Assembly (NCBI RefSeq): GCF_042665155.1
Contig: NZ_JBHTCG010000006.1
Coordinates: 124,001-188,000 of the forward strand
DNA: 64,000 nucleotides
Source of the DNA: Sphaerisporangium rhizosphaerae
GTDB taxonomy: Bacteria > Actinomycetota > Actinomycetes > Streptosporangiales > Streptosporangiaceae
Direction: 5' to 3'
This document shows positions 41,534 to 51,900 of the stretch, in pieces. How positions within the stretch are numbered: position 1 is the first letter of the stretch; each line of letters opens with the position of its first letter. The translations under genes and the position numbers were made by a program. Below the pieces are notes generated by a model that saw nothing but the letters and a program-made list of their open reading frames with translations, searched no databases and was not told the DNA's origin.

Positions 41534-42706
41534 TCATCGGCGGACTCCGGTGAGCATGCCGAAGCGGTGGAGGAGCCATAGCAGGGGGTCCTCGACGCGG
41601 TAGGGGCGGATGCCGCCGGGGCCGACGCTGTCGGCGCCGGGGACGCCGCCGAGAGCGGACAGGCCGAACAGCGCGAAGTCGATGAAGTGCTGACGCAGGT
41701 AGCGGTCGACCATGCCGGCCTGCCACTCGTCCAGCAGCGCCCTGATCTGCTCGTGGACGGCCTCGCGGTCGTCCAGGTCGAGGGTGCCGGACGGGGTGCG
41801 GGCCCGGTGCAGGGCCGACTGGGTGTCCATGCCCTCCTGCAACGCGTCGATCTTGCTGAGCGCCACCGCCACCGGCACCTTCAGCCGCCCCGACCCCGCC
41901 CGGTCGCGCAGCAGTTCGGTGACCCGGCTGATGACGTTGATCGGGTCGCTGTCGGGGTCGCCCGCGTTGACGCCGCTCCTGGCCGCGGCGATGCCGCTGA
42001 GCGACGCCTTGGCCCCGGGCAGCTCCAGCGGGTCCACCAGGAAGACGATGGCGTCGGCGGCGTTGAGATAGCGGAGATGGGTCTCGGTGGACTCGCGGCT
42101 GCGCAGGTCCTCACCGGCGGTGTCGAACAGGACGAGCGTCAGCGACATGGTCTTGGAGCGCAGGCGCCCGGGGACGGTGCGGGTGAGCAGGTACACCAGC
42201 GGGTCGCGGGGCTCGGTGGCGGCCGGCCGGGTGGTGGCCAGCAGCCGCTGCTCGCCGTAGAGCGGCCGGGCGAAGTCCTGCTTGTAGCGGGCGATGGTGC
42301 GGTCGTCGCAGGCGACCAGCGAGGAGTCCAGCTCGGCCCCGACCCGGTTGGTCAGCTCGTGCAGCAGCACGGCGATGTAGGTGCTCTTGCCCGACCCCTT
42401 GGCCCCGACCAGCGCGACGATCTTGCCGGGGTTCGCGCAGTACTCGGCGGGCAGCCGGTTGTGGCACTCGGGGCACACCCGCCACCCGGTGGAGCGCGTG
42501 CACCTGGGGCAGTCGGCCCGCCGTCCCGGCCTGCGCACGGAGAACACCGGCGGCAGGGACGCGGCGGCGGGCGAGCCGAGGTAGTCGGCGAGGGTCTCGT
42601 CCAGCACGGCGTCGCATCCGCCGCCGCGCCCGGACCTGCCCGCGCAGCGGAAGGCGATGCGGTTGCGATCGAGCCGCGCGAAGCAGAACGGGCAGGTGAT
42701 CACCAC
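41534..42706 (-). CDS. Zinc-ribbon P-loop GTPase-like protein (soluble)
   Basis: 390 residues. N-terminal zinc ribbons (CPFCFARL and CPRC...CPEC), then a GTPase-like domain: Walker A ALVGAKGSGKSTYIAVLL, G3 LVLFDTAGED, G4 VALSKIDAL. The C-terminus is helical. The start is GTG (VVITCPFCF) 4 bases after the stop of the 897-residue gene. It is a second nucleotide switch in the operon besides the membrane-bound one. Confidence 0.8.
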   Translation of the reverse strand: MVITCPFCFARLDRNRIAFRCAGRSGRGGGCDAVLDETLADYLGSPAAASLPPVFSVRRPGRRADCPRCTRSTGWRVCPECHNRLPAEYCANPGKIVALVGAKGSGKSTYIAVLLHELTNRVGAELDSSLVACDDRTIARYKQDFARPLYGEQRLLATTRPAATEPRDPLVYLLTRTVPGRLRSKTMSLTLVLFDTAGEDLRSRESTETHLRYLNAADAIVFLVDPLELPGAKASLSGIAAARSGVNAGDPDSDPINVISRVTELLRDRAGSGRLKVPVAVALSKIDALQEGMDTQSALHRARTPSGTLDLDDREAVHEQIRALLDEWQAGMVDRYLRQHFIDFALFGLSALGGVPGADSVGPGGIRPYRVEDPLLWLLHRFGMLTGVRR

Positions 42707-42710
42707 GGCG

Positions 42711-45404
42711 TCATCCCACCTTCATCCGCCGGACCGGCGGGTCGATGAGGGCGACCTCGCCGCCCGGGCCGCCGTGGCCGTGCGCCGGCCCCGGATCGGG
42801 GTCGTCGAACACCAGGCCGCCGCCGAACGAGGGACCGGGCCCGCCGCCGGGAATGGGGGTGCGGCCGGCCGCCGGGGCGTCCCCGTAGGGCTCCCACGCC
42901 GGGGCGCTCTCGACGGCGCCCTCGGCGAAGCAGCGCAGCCAGTACGGCTTGGCCTGCCGCGGGGCCGGGACGGTGAGCCGGGCCGGGACCTCCAGGTCGG
43001 TCCAGTCGTCCAGCAGGATGCCGTCGTCGGCGGACTTGGGCTGGACGTGCCCGGGCTTGAGCACCAGGGCCAGGCGGCGCAGCCGGACGGGCCGGTCGGC
43101 GGTGATCTCGACCACCAGCGAGCGCCGCCAGGCGGGCCCCTGCTGGCTGAGGTCGTAGCGGACCGGGACGCGGCCGGGCAGGTGCAGGCTGACGGCGGCG
43201 CCGCGTACCCGCTCGCCGCGCACCATGGAGGTGGGCGCGACCTCGACGGTGACCGGCTCGCCCTCGGGCACGTCCAGCCGCACCCCGCCCTGCGCCCGGT
43301 AGGCCGCCGAGTTGACGATCATGCTGCGGCCGTTCCAGCGGACCTCGACCTCCGGGACGTCCGGCGGCCAGACGAACCCGACGTACACGGTGACGCCGCG
43401 GCGCTGGGCGGTGAGCCGGGCCGGGGGAGCCAGGTTGACGTGCTCGATGTGCGCGCCGACGGTGGCCAGCTCGCCGGACACGGTGACCGCCAGCAGCACG
43501 CCCTGGCCGCCGCCGGGGCGGATCGACTGGCCGTCGCGGGTGGGCGCCGAGGGAACGGCCCGGGTCGCCGCGCGCAGCTCGGTCAGCGACAGGGTGGTGC
43601 CCATCGGCCAGGGCGGCGCCGCGTCCAGGCCGACGATCTCCAGGGCGCCGGTCGCGGGCTCCTCGTAGTGGACCAGGAAGGTGCCCGGCGCCGACGGGTC
43701 GGGCCGCAGGGTGAAGTCGGTGATCGGCCGCGGCCGTCCGAGGGGCGTCATCGTGCGCCGCACGCCCGGCGTGACCACCTCGCCGTCGGGGTCGGCGTAG
43801 ACGGCGCGGACGGTGTAGCTGTAGCTGGTGCCGTTGGCGACGTCCCTATCGCGGAACCCGGTGTCGCCGGCGGGCACCGGGTGCCCGTCCCGGGCGACGA
43901 TCACCCGGGTGGCCTCGGCGGGCCGCGTCCAGCGCCCGGACACCACCCCGTCGCCCGCGGTCAGCCGCAGGTCGCCCGGTTCCGGACGGACGATCACCGT
44001 GGCGGCGAGCGCCGGCATGGCGACGGCCTCGTCCCTGCGGGCGACCACCCAGTAGGCGACCGGGGTGTTGACCGGCGGCTGCTCGTCGCGAGCGGAGGGC
44101 CGCTCGGCCGTCGCCAGCAGGATGCCGTCGCGGTAGACGTCGTAGACGATGCGGCCGGCCCGGGACGGAGAGGGCTGCCAGACCAGGCTCACCCCCTCGC
44201 CCTGGACGGCGGCGCGCACGGCCCGCGCCGGGTGGGGGGCCAGCCGGGCGAGCAGTTCGGCGGCGCCGGGCAGGTCGGGGACGCGCTGGAGGGCGTCGCG
44301 CGCCGCGAGCCAGGCGTCGTCGGGGTCCAGGGCGGTGCGCGCCCGCTCTCTGAGCCGCACGGCCTGCGCGAGCCGGGCCCGCACCTCGGTGGCCAGCTCG
44401 GCGGCGTCGCCGGTGAGCGCGCCGGGCTCCAGCGCCTCGGCGAAGTCGGCCGCCGCGTGGATCTCTCCGGCGTCGACCAGCTCGCGCAGCCGCGAGGCCG
44501 CGCCGCCGCCGAGGCCGCCCTCACCGCGGACCGCGAAGATCAGCCGGCGCGCGTCGCCGGCGGCGAGGTCGAGCTCGGTGGTCGCGTGGCGCAGCAGCGT
44601 GTCGTCGTAGGGGTGCTCGCGGACCCGTTCGCGCAGGCGGGACACGATGTCGTACAGGACCAGCGCCGCGGGGTCGGGGGAGTTGCGCAGGGCGGCCAGC
44701 ACCGTGTCGGCGCCGATGGTCCACGGCCCGCGCGTGCGGGCGGCCCAGTGGCGTCCCACCTCGGCGATGGCCTCGGGCACCGAGCCGCCACCGGCGACCG
44801 CGAAGCCGTCGAGCACCCGCATCTCGGCGCACCGGTCGCCGAACAGGAACCGGCCCAGGTGGGGTGCGCCGAGCACGTCCAGCGCCTCGCGCACCTTGGC
44901 GAACCCGGGGTAGGGGGCCGCGTCGGGCAGCGGGTCGGGGTCGCGGACCTCGATGTCCCGCTCGGCGGCCAGCCGGACGGCCTCCTCCTGGCTGACGCCG
45001 CTGGAGCGGGCGATGGTGGCGAGCAGCGCGGGGGAGAGCATGCGCAGCCGCCCCGCGGCGTCCTCCAGCCGGCCGCCGGCGCCCGACAGCCGGCGCGCCG
45101 CCCTGCGCTCGGAGTCGCCCAGCGCCTCGCGCAGCGGAGCCAGGTCGCCCTCGGCGGCGGCGGTGAAGATGGGCGAGAACCGCGCGTGGTCGGCCTCCAG
45201 CCGGTCGGCCAGCCGCTTGTACTTCAGCATGCCCCGGGCGCGCCGCCAGCACTGGCGCACCTGGCGCACGGTCTCGGCGACCTGGGCGGCCGTCATCGCC
45301 TCGGTGAGCTGGTAGCGGACGCGCAGGTCCTCCGGCGGGAGACCGCCGGCCTCGCGGGCGGGCTCCAGCACCTCCCGGGTGTAGCGCTGTTCGTCGAACG
45401 CCAT
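42711..45404 (-). CDS. Large helical and fibronectin-III-like protein of the GTPase/chaperone operon
   Basis: 897 residues without a family I can name firmly. Residues 1-390 are helical with DnaK-partner-like features (EQRYTREVLEPAREAG, ARGMLKYKRLADRLE); about 395-600 read as two or three fibronectin-III-like sandwiches (YDVYRDGILLATAE, TSYSYTVRAVYADPDGE); the rest is more beta structure and a Gly/Pro-rich end. No signal peptide is seen, so it acts in the cytoplasm, perhaps as adaptor or effector between chaperone and GTPases (inference). Confidence 0.7.
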   Translation of the reverse strand: MAFDEQRYTREVLEPAREAGGLPPEDLRVRYQLTEAMTAAQVAETVRQVRQCWRRARGMLKYKRLADRLEADHARFSPIFTAAAEGDLAPLREALGDSERRAARRLSGAGGRLEDAAGRLRMLSPALLATIARSSGVSQEEAVRLAAERDIEVRDPDPLPDAAPYPGFAKVREALDVLGAPHLGRFLFGDRCAEMRVLDGFAVAGGGSVPEAIAEVGRHWAARTRGPWTIGADTVLAALRNSPDPAALVLYDIVSRLRERVREHPYDDTLLRHATTELDLAAGDARRLIFAVRGEGGLGGGAASRLRELVDAGEIHAAADFAEALEPGALTGDAAELATEVRARLAQAVRLRERARTALDPDDAWLAARDALQRVPDLPGAAELLARLAPHPARAVRAAVQGEGVSLVWQPSPSRAGRIVYDVYRDGILLATAERPSARDEQPPVNTPVAYWVVARRDEAVAMPALAATVIVRPEPGDLRLTAGDGVVSGRWTRPAEATRVIVARDGHPVPAGDTGFRDRDVANGTSYSYTVRAVYADPDGEVVTPGVRRTMTPLGRPRPITDFTLRPDPSAPGTFLVHYEEPATGALEIVGLDAAPPWPMGTTLSLTELRAATRAVPSAPTRDGQSIRPGGGQGVLLAVTVSGELATVGAHIEHVNLAPPARLTAQRRGVTVYVGFVWPPDVPEVEVRWNGRSMIVNSAAYRAQGGVRLDVPEGEPVTVEVAPTSMVRGERVRGAAVSLHLPGRVPVRYDLSQQGPAWRRSLVVEITADRPVRLRRLALVLKPGHVQPKSADDGILLDDWTDLEVPARLTVPAPRQAKPYWLRCFAEGAVESAPAWEPYGDAPAAGRTPIPGGGPGPSFGGGLVFDDPDPGPAHGHGGPGGEVALIDPPVRRMKVG

Positions 45405-45416
45405 GCGACCGCCCGG

Positions 45417-47000
45417 CTAGCTGACCTGGACGCGGGACAGGGCGGCCCGGGACTCGGCGACGTCCTCCTCGGACATGCCGCCGATCTGGATGCGCAGTTC
45501 GAGCTCCTCGCCGGTCTCGCGCTCGCGGGCGGTGACCTGCAGCAGCCCGGAGGCGTCCAGGGCGAAGGTGACCTCGATCGGCCACCCTGCCGGCTTGCCC
45601 GCGGGGATCTTCAGCACACCCTCGGCGATGACGCCGTTGTCCTCGACCTCCTCGGACTCGGCGGTGCCGGCCTGTTCCATGACCTCGATGGTGACCCCGG
45701 TCTGCCCGCTGTCGATGGTGTAGAAGTCCTGCGTGACACCGGCGGGGAGCGCGTCGTTGGCGTGGACGAGGTGCTCGACGCTGCGGCGCCGGGTCTCCTT
45801 GTCGGTGACGATGATGCCGAAGGCGCGCGAGGCGACCGTCTTGATCGTGCGGCCGGCGATCTGCTCCTGCTGCTCGGCGCTCAGGCCCGCCCGCTCGGCG
45901 ATCTCCTTGGCCTTGGCCGGCTCGCCGGAGCGCATCAGGCGGCGGTAGGTCTCCTCGAAGGCGAACAGGGCCGCGCCCTTGGCCACGGCCAGGTCGGGGT
46001 CCTGCAGGCGGGGGGTGAGCTGGAACTCCTTCTGCAGGGCCTCGGTGACCGCGGGCATCTTGGTGGAGCCGCCGACGAGCACCAGGTGGTCGTAGGCGGC
46101 GACCCCCTTGCCGGTGGCGGTCTCCATCGTGCGCCGGGTGATCTCGACGGTGCGGTCGAGCAGGTCGCGGGTGAGCTCCTCGAAGGACGCGCGGGTGAGC
46201 TCGACGGTGCTGACCCGGCCCTCGTGCATGACGCGGACGACGTGCTGGGCGCGCGTGGACAGGGTCTTCTTGAGATCCTCGGCGTCGCGGCGGAGCTGCT
46301 GCTCGGAGTGCTTGTCCAGCAGCGGGTCGCCGGCGTCGGGGTGCTCCTCGCGGAACCGCTCGGCCAGGTGCTCGGCCAGGCGGTCGTCCCAGTCGGCGCC
46401 GCCCAGCTCGTGGTCGCCGTCGGTGCAGACGACCTCGATGTCCCCGCCCTGGATGCGCATCACGGTGGTGTCGAAGGTGCCGCCGCCGAGGTCGTACACC
46501 AGGATCGTGTGGTCCTGGTCGGGGTTGAGCACCCCGTAGGTGATGGCCGCGGCGATCGGCTCGGAGATGATGTCGATGACGTTGAGGCCGGCGATCTGCC
46601 CGGCCTTCCTGGTGGCGTCGCGCTCGGCGGCGCCGAAGTAGGCGGGGACGGTGATGACGACGTCGTCCACCGTCTCGCCGGTCGCGGTGGCGGCGTCGTC
46701 GGCGAGCTTGCGCAGGACGAAGGCGGAGATCTCCTCCGGGGTGTAGGGCCTGCCGTGCCGCACGCGCGGGGTGTCCTGCCCCATGTCGCGCTTGATGCGG
46801 CTGACGACCAGGTCGGGGTGCAGGACGGCGCTGTCCTTGGCGGTCGCCCCGACCACGACGTTGTCGGGCGACTCGAAGAACACCACCGAGGGCGTGGTGT
46901 CGGCGCCCTCCAGGTTGCGCAGCACCGTGGGACGGCCGACGTCGTCGACATAGGCGATGCACGAATACGTCGTACCGAGGTCGATCCCGTGAACAGCCAT
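45417..47000 (-). CDS. Hsp70/DnaK-like chaperone lacking the C-terminal lid
   Basis: 527 residues. The nucleotide-binding domain is complete (GIDLGTTYSCIAYVD, IVYDLGGGTFD-type motif as LVYDLGGGTFDTTVM, LVGGSTKMPAV), and the beta substrate domain follows, but the protein ends at RAALSRVQVS, about 100 residues short of housekeeping DnaK, so the helical lid is missing. It follows the grpE-like gene by 3 bases. No HAIR or CIRCE element is seen upstream, so it is probably not a heat-shock gene but a dedicated chaperone of this locus. Confidence 0.85.
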   Translation of the reverse strand: MAVHGIDLGTTYSCIAYVDDVGRPTVLRNLEGADTTPSVVFFESPDNVVVGATAKDSAVLHPDLVVSRIKRDMGQDTPRVRHGRPYTPEEISAFVLRKLADDAATATGETVDDVVITVPAYFGAAERDATRKAGQIAGLNVIDIISEPIAAAITYGVLNPDQDHTILVYDLGGGTFDTTVMRIQGGDIEVVCTDGDHELGGADWDDRLAEHLAERFREEHPDAGDPLLDKHSEQQLRRDAEDLKKTLSTRAQHVVRVMHEGRVSTVELTRASFEELTRDLLDRTVEITRRTMETATGKGVAAYDHLVLVGGSTKMPAVTEALQKEFQLTPRLQDPDLAVAKGAALFAFEETYRRLMRSGEPAKAKEIAERAGLSAEQQEQIAGRTIKTVASRAFGIIVTDKETRRRSVEHLVHANDALPAGVTQDFYTIDSGQTGVTIEVMEQAGTAESEEVEDNGVIAEGVLKIPAGKPAGWPIEVTFALDASGLLQVTARERETGEELELRIQIGGMSEEDVAESRAALSRVQVS

Positions 47001-47003
47001 CCC

Positions 47004-47768
47004 CTACTCGCTCCCCTTCTCCGTGCCGCCGCCGGCGCGTTCGGCGGCGCCGTTCACCGCGTCACGCGCATTGTCGGCCTTGCCGTCTTTTCGATTGCCT
47101 CGCTGTTGCTTCGGGTCGTCCGCGCTGCCCGCTTTATCCTGTTTCTTCGCTTTTTTCGGGTCGGTGGATTTCGGCTGCGCCGCCCGGTCGTCGGCCCTCC
47201 CCACCACCACCGGCGCCTTGCGCAGCACCCGCTCGCCCATGGTGAAGGCCTCGCCCAGCACCTCCACGACCGTCCCGTCATCCCCGGCGGCCACCGGGCT
47301 GGTGCCCGCCGGCCGGTGGAGGGCCGGGTCGTAGGCGTCGCCCGCCTTGACGCCCGCGCGCTCGGCGCCCGTGCGGCCGAGCACCTCGGCGAGCTCCTCG
47401 GCGATGGCCGACAACAGCGGCCCGGCCAGCTCGGCCGACGGGACGCGCGGCCCCTGCCAGCGCGCCGCCTCGCGCGCCACCGTGTCGTGCAGGCGGTACA
47501 GGGCCGCCCTGACCGGGGTCAGGGCCTCCTGGAGCGCCCCGTGCCGCAGTTGCTGGTTCTCGGCGTGCAGGCGGTCGATCACCTGCTCCCGGTGCGCCGC
47601 CCGCTCGTGCTCGCGCCCCACGGTCTCGGCGAGGGCGGCGAGCCGGCGGGTGAGCTCCTCGACCTGGCGTGAGAGCTCCTTGGCGGCGTCGGCCTGCCCC
47701 TCGGAGGGCGCGGAGGGCGTCGTGCCGCCGGAGGCGGGCTCGCGCGGCTCTTCGGGGGGAGGCGCCAT
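47004..47768 (-). CDS. GrpE-like nucleotide exchange factor
   Basis: 254 residues: a disordered acidic/Pro N-terminus, a coiled coil (KELSRQVEELTRRLAALAETVGREHERA...VIDRLHAENQQLRHG), a GrpE beta-domain (GTVVEVLGEAFTMGERVLRKAPVVVGR) and a Lys/Asp-rich tail. It probably exchanges ADP for ATP on the neighbouring lidless Hsp70. The ATG is fixed by GAGGAG just upstream; it is the first gene of the operon. Confidence 0.78.
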   Translation of the reverse strand: MAPPPEEPREPASGGTTPSAPSEGQADAAKELSRQVEELTRRLAALAETVGREHERAAHREQVIDRLHAENQQLRHGALQEALTPVRAALYRLHDTVAREAARWQGPRVPSAELAGPLLSAIAEELAEVLGRTGAERAGVKAGDAYDPALHRPAGTSPVAAGDDGTVVEVLGEAFTMGERVLRKAPVVVGRADDRAAQPKSTDPKKAKKQDKAGSADDPKQQRGNRKDGKADNARDAVNGAAERAGGGTEKGSE

Positions 47769-48138
47769 CGATCTCCTCGCGGCGGAAATAAGAATTCCTG
47801 ACGTCAGTAACTGTAGGCCACCGAAGACCCCGCCCGGTAGAGATTGATCTGTCCGGTAATGAGCCTTATGTCGGACTGATCGGTCATCCCGGTCGCGGGC
47901 CTTTCGGAGGCGGGACCTGCACCGTATATACATCCTTCACGGCTCGGCGCAGGGAATTCTCGGTTGGATATGGCTTAGATCCCATAAGTCCCATTAGTTA
48001 CACGCATTGCGCGCCGGGCGATGTCAGAGGGGATCGCCGCCGCCTCTCGTCCCGGCGGGCGAATCCGCCCGGTGCGGGTCCGCGTCCCTCCTGCGTTCCA
48101 CCGGCGGGGGCGCTGATTCGGACACTCATAATTGAGGG
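47769..48138. promoter_or_regulatory. 370-bp divergent promoter region of the GTPase/chaperone operon
   Basis: AT-richer than its surroundings. TGACGTCA (47799-47806) is a perfect palindrome 31 bases before the grpE-like start. Other AT-rich pieces (GTATATAC near 47923, GGATATGGCTTAG near 47965) could be promoter elements. I see no gene and no HspR or HrcA site. Confidence 0.45.
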
Positions 48139-48903
48139 ATGACAAACCGGATCTTGATCGTCGAGCACGAGGCCGAGGCGGGCCTCGGCCTGTTCGCCGG
48201 GTGGCTGGCCGGCGCGGGCCTGGCCTGCGAGGCCGTGCGGCCGTACCTGGCCGAGGAGATCCCCTCCCTCGACGCCGGGACGGGAGTGACCGGTCTCGTC
48301 GTGCTCGGCGGCGCGCCGTCGGCCTGGGACGACGAGGGGACGCCATGGCTGCCGGCCACCCGCGAGCTGATCAGACGGGCGGTCGAGGCGTCGCTGCCCA
48401 CCCTCGGCATCTGCCTGGGCGCCCAGCTCATGGCGCTGGCCTGCGGCGGAGAGGTCCGTCCGGGGGAGGCGGGGCTGGAGGTCGGGCTGGGCGAGGTGTC
48501 CCTGCTGCCGGCCGCCGCCGCCGACCCGCTGTTCGCCGGGCTGCCGCTCACCGCGCGGGCCGTGCAGTACCACCAGGACGCCGTCACCGTCCTGCCCCCC
48601 GGCGCCGTCCCGCTGGCCACGGGCGCCGCCTACCCCAACCAGGCCTTCCGCCTCGGTGAGCGGGCCTGGGCCGTGCAGTTCCACCCCGAGGCGTCGCCGG
48701 AGATCTTCCGGTCGTGGACCGGGCCGAACCTCGCCGAGCTGGCCGCGGCCGGACACGACGCCGCCCGGCTCTGCGCCGAGGTGGACGCCGCCGAGCCGGA
48801 GCTGCGGCGGACCTGGCGCCCCCTCGCCGAAGCCTTCGCCGCCGTCGCGCGGAAGGGGCGGGAGCCCGGCGACCTGCCCGGCACCCATGTCCATTCCCGG
48901 TGA
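48139..48903 (+). CDS. Class I glutamine amidotransferase (GuaA N-terminal-like)
   Basis: 254 residues. Catalytic Cys in TLGICLGAQLMAL and His-x-Glu in WAVQFHPEASPE, with VLGGAPSAWDDE forming the oxyanion-side loop. The domain hydrolyses glutamine; no synthetase domain is attached, so the acceptor is unknown. It precedes glnE by 63 bp, a neighbourship kept in other actinomycetes, and may be linked to nitrogen metabolism. Confidence 0.85.
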   Translation: MTNRILIVEHEAEAGLGLFAGWLAGAGLACEAVRPYLAEEIPSLDAGTGVTGLVVLGGAPSAWDDEGTPWLPATRELIRRAVEASLPTLGICLGAQLMALACGGEVRPGEAGLEVGLGEVSLLPAAAADPLFAGLPLTARAVQYHQDAVTVLPPGAVPLATGAAYPNQAFRLGERAWAVQFHPEASPEIFRSWTGPNLAELAAAGHDAARLCAEVDAAEPELRRTWRPLAEAFAAVARKGREPGDLPGTHVHSR

Positions 48904-48966
48904 CCGGGCGATTACGTAGCGAAACCACTAACGACGAATCGGTGAGGAAGCGGCTACGTTGAGCAT

Positions 48967-51900
48967 GTGACCGCCGAGTCCCGTATGCAGACGACAGCAG
49001 GGCGTCTCGCCCGGCTGGGCTTCGCCGACGGAGCCCAGGCCGAGCGGCTTCTCGACGACCTCGGACCCGAGGCCGTGGGCGATCTCGACCTGCTCGCGGC
49101 CCTGGTCGGCGCGGCCGACCCCGACCTCGCCCTCATCTCGCTCAACCGCCTCGCCGAGCGCGACCCGAGCGTCCTCGGCGCGTTGCGCGCCGACCCGGGC
49201 CTGCGATCGCGGCTGCTCGGCGTCTTCGGGCTGTCGGCCGCGCTCGGAGACCACGTCGTGCGCCATCCCGAGCACTGGAAGCTCCTGTCCGGCGACGAGG
49301 CCGTCCAGCGCACGCCCCGGCACGCGATGCGCTCAGAGCTGCTGGCGGCCGTCGGCGCCGACCCGGACGACCCCGAGCCGTGCGCCGCGCACGGCGGCGC
49401 CGAGGCCACGTCCGGCACGTCGGCCACCTCGGCCACGTCCGCCCTGCGCGTCGCCTACCGAGGCAGGCTGCTGCACCTGGCCGCCCGCGACATCACCGGC
49501 GCCGCCTCGCTGTCGGAGATCACCTCCGAGCTGTCCGACCTGGCCTCCGGCGCCCTGGAGGCCGGGCTCGCCATCGCCAGGGCCGAGGTCCCCGAGAGCG
49601 CCGACGTCCGCCTCGCGGTGATCGGCATGGGCAAGTGCGGCGCCCGCGAGCTGAACTACATCAGCGACGTGGACGTCGTGTTCGTCGCCGAGCCCCGCGA
49701 CGGCGTCGACGAGACCAAGGCGCTCCAGACCGCCACCCGGCTGGCGCAGGGCATGATGCGCGCGTGCTCCACCAGCACCCCCGAGGGCTCCCTGTGGGAG
49801 GTGGACGCCGCGCTGCGGCCCGAGGGCAAGGCCGGGCCGCTGGTCCGCACGCTCACCAGCCACCTGACCTACTACCGCCGGTGGGCCAAGACCTGGGAGT
49901 TCCAGGCGCTGCTCAAGGCGCGGCCGGTCGCCGGCGATCTCGAACTCGGCGGCGAGTACGTCGCCGCGGTCAACGAGCTGGTCTGGCAGTCCGCCGCCCG
50001 CGAGAACTTCGTCGAGGACGTCCAGGCCATGCGCCGCAGGGTCGAGGCCCACGTCCGCGCCGGCGAGGCCGACCGGCAGATCAAGCTCGGCCCCGGCGGC
50101 CTGCGCGACATCGAGTTCGCCGTCCAGCTCCTCCAGCTCGTGCACGGCCGCACCGACGGGCTGCTGCGCCGCCGCGCCACCCTGCCCGCCCTGGCCGCCC
50201 TCTCGCGGGGCGGCTACGTCGGCAGGGACGACGCCAAGGCCCTGGCCGAGGCCTACACCTTCCTGCGGCAGATCGAGCACCTGCTGCAGCTGCACCGCCT
50301 GCGCCGCACGCACGTCGTGCCGGAGAACGTCACCGACCTGCGCCGCATCGGCCGCGGCCTCGGCATGGTCGTCGACCCGGTGGGGGAGTTCACCACCCGC
50401 TGGAAGCGCCACGCCAGGGAGGCGCGGCGCCTGCACGAGAAGCTCTTCTACCGGCCGCTGCTGCAGGCCGTCGCCCGGCTGCCCGGAGAGGAGGTCCGCC
50501 TGTCGGCGGCGGCCGCCTCGTCCCGGCTGTCCGCGCTCGGCTACGCCGACCCCGACGGAGCCCTGAGGCACATCGCCGCCCTCACCAGCGGCGTCTCCCG
50601 CCGGGCGGCGATCCAGCGCACGCTGCTGCCGGTCATGCTCGGCTGGTTCGCCGACGCGCCCGACCCCGACGCCGGGCTGCTCGGCTTTCGCCAGATCAGC
50701 GACAAGCTCGGCACCACCCCCTGGTACCTGCGCCTGCTGCGCGACGAGACCGCGGTCGCCGAGCGCCTGGCCCGCCTGCTGGGCACCAGCCGCTACGCCA
50801 CCGGCCTGCTGCTGCACTCGCCGGACGCCGTCGCCATGCTCGGCTCGGACGGCGAGCTGACGCCGCGCCCCAAGCAGGCCATCGCCGGCGAGGCCGCAGC
50901 CTCGGTGCGGCGCCACTCCCAGGACGCCGAGAGCGCCGTGGTGTCGGTCCGCGCGCTGCGCCGCCGCGAGCTGCTGCGCACGGCGGTCGCCGGGCTGGTC
51001 GGCCGCATCGACATCGAGGAGGTCGGCCAGGCCCTGTCCGAGCTCAACGACGTCACCATCCAGGCCGCCCTGGATTCCGCCGTCCACAAGGTCACCCTCG
51101 AACGGCGCGGTGAGTTCCCCACGCGCTTCGCGGTGATCGCGATGGGCCGGCTCGGCGGCTACGAATGCTCCTACGGCAGCGACGCCGACGTGATGTTCGT
51201 CCACTCGCCGCTGGAGGGCGCCGACGACAAGGCCGCCGCCGACGCCGCGCACGCGGTCGCCAACGAGCTGCGCCGCCTGCTCGCCCGACCCGCGCCCGAC
51301 CCACCGCTGCTGATCGACCCCGACCTGCGCCCGGAGGGCCGCCAGGGCCCCCTCGTGCGCACCCTGTCCTCCTACGCCGCCTACTACCGGCGCTGGTCCT
51401 CGCCGTGGGAGTCCCAGGCGCTGCTGCGCGCCCGCTTCTCGGCCGGAGACCCGCACCTGGGCGAGGCGTTCATGGAGCTGGTCGAACCGCTTCGCTACCC
51501 GCCCGACGGCATCGGCGAGGCGGCCATGCGCGAGATCCGCCGGCTGAAGGCCCGCATGGAGGCCGAGCGGCTGCCCCGCGGCGCCGACCCGCTGCTGCAC
51601 ACCAAGCTCGGCAGGGGCGGGCTGTCGGACGTCGAGTGGCTCGCCCAGCTCATCCAGCTCCGCCACGCCTGCGAGATCCCCGAGCTGCGCACCACCCGCA
51701 CGCTGGAGGCCCTGCGCGCGGCCGTCGGAGCCGGGCTGCTGGCCTCCACCGACGAGGAGGTCCTGGCCGAGGCCTGGCGCTTCGCCTCCCAGATCCGCGA
51801 CGCCATCATGCTGGTGCGCGGCCGGGCCGGCGACAGCATCCCGGTCGACGTGCGCGAGCGCATGCTGATCTCCCGCGCCCTCGGCTATCCGCCCGACGGT

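Noticed and set aside
42657..47672. A 1671-codon open frame on the plus strand across the chaperone/GTPase operon
   Set aside because: It is antisense to recognised Hsp70 and other conserved genes, rich in Gly/Arg/Val/Asp as expected for a shadow frame in high-GC DNA.
48914..48933. GlnR box before glnE
   Set aside because: ATTAC and GAAAC are present but only 5 bases apart instead of 6, and the first base does not fit; weak.
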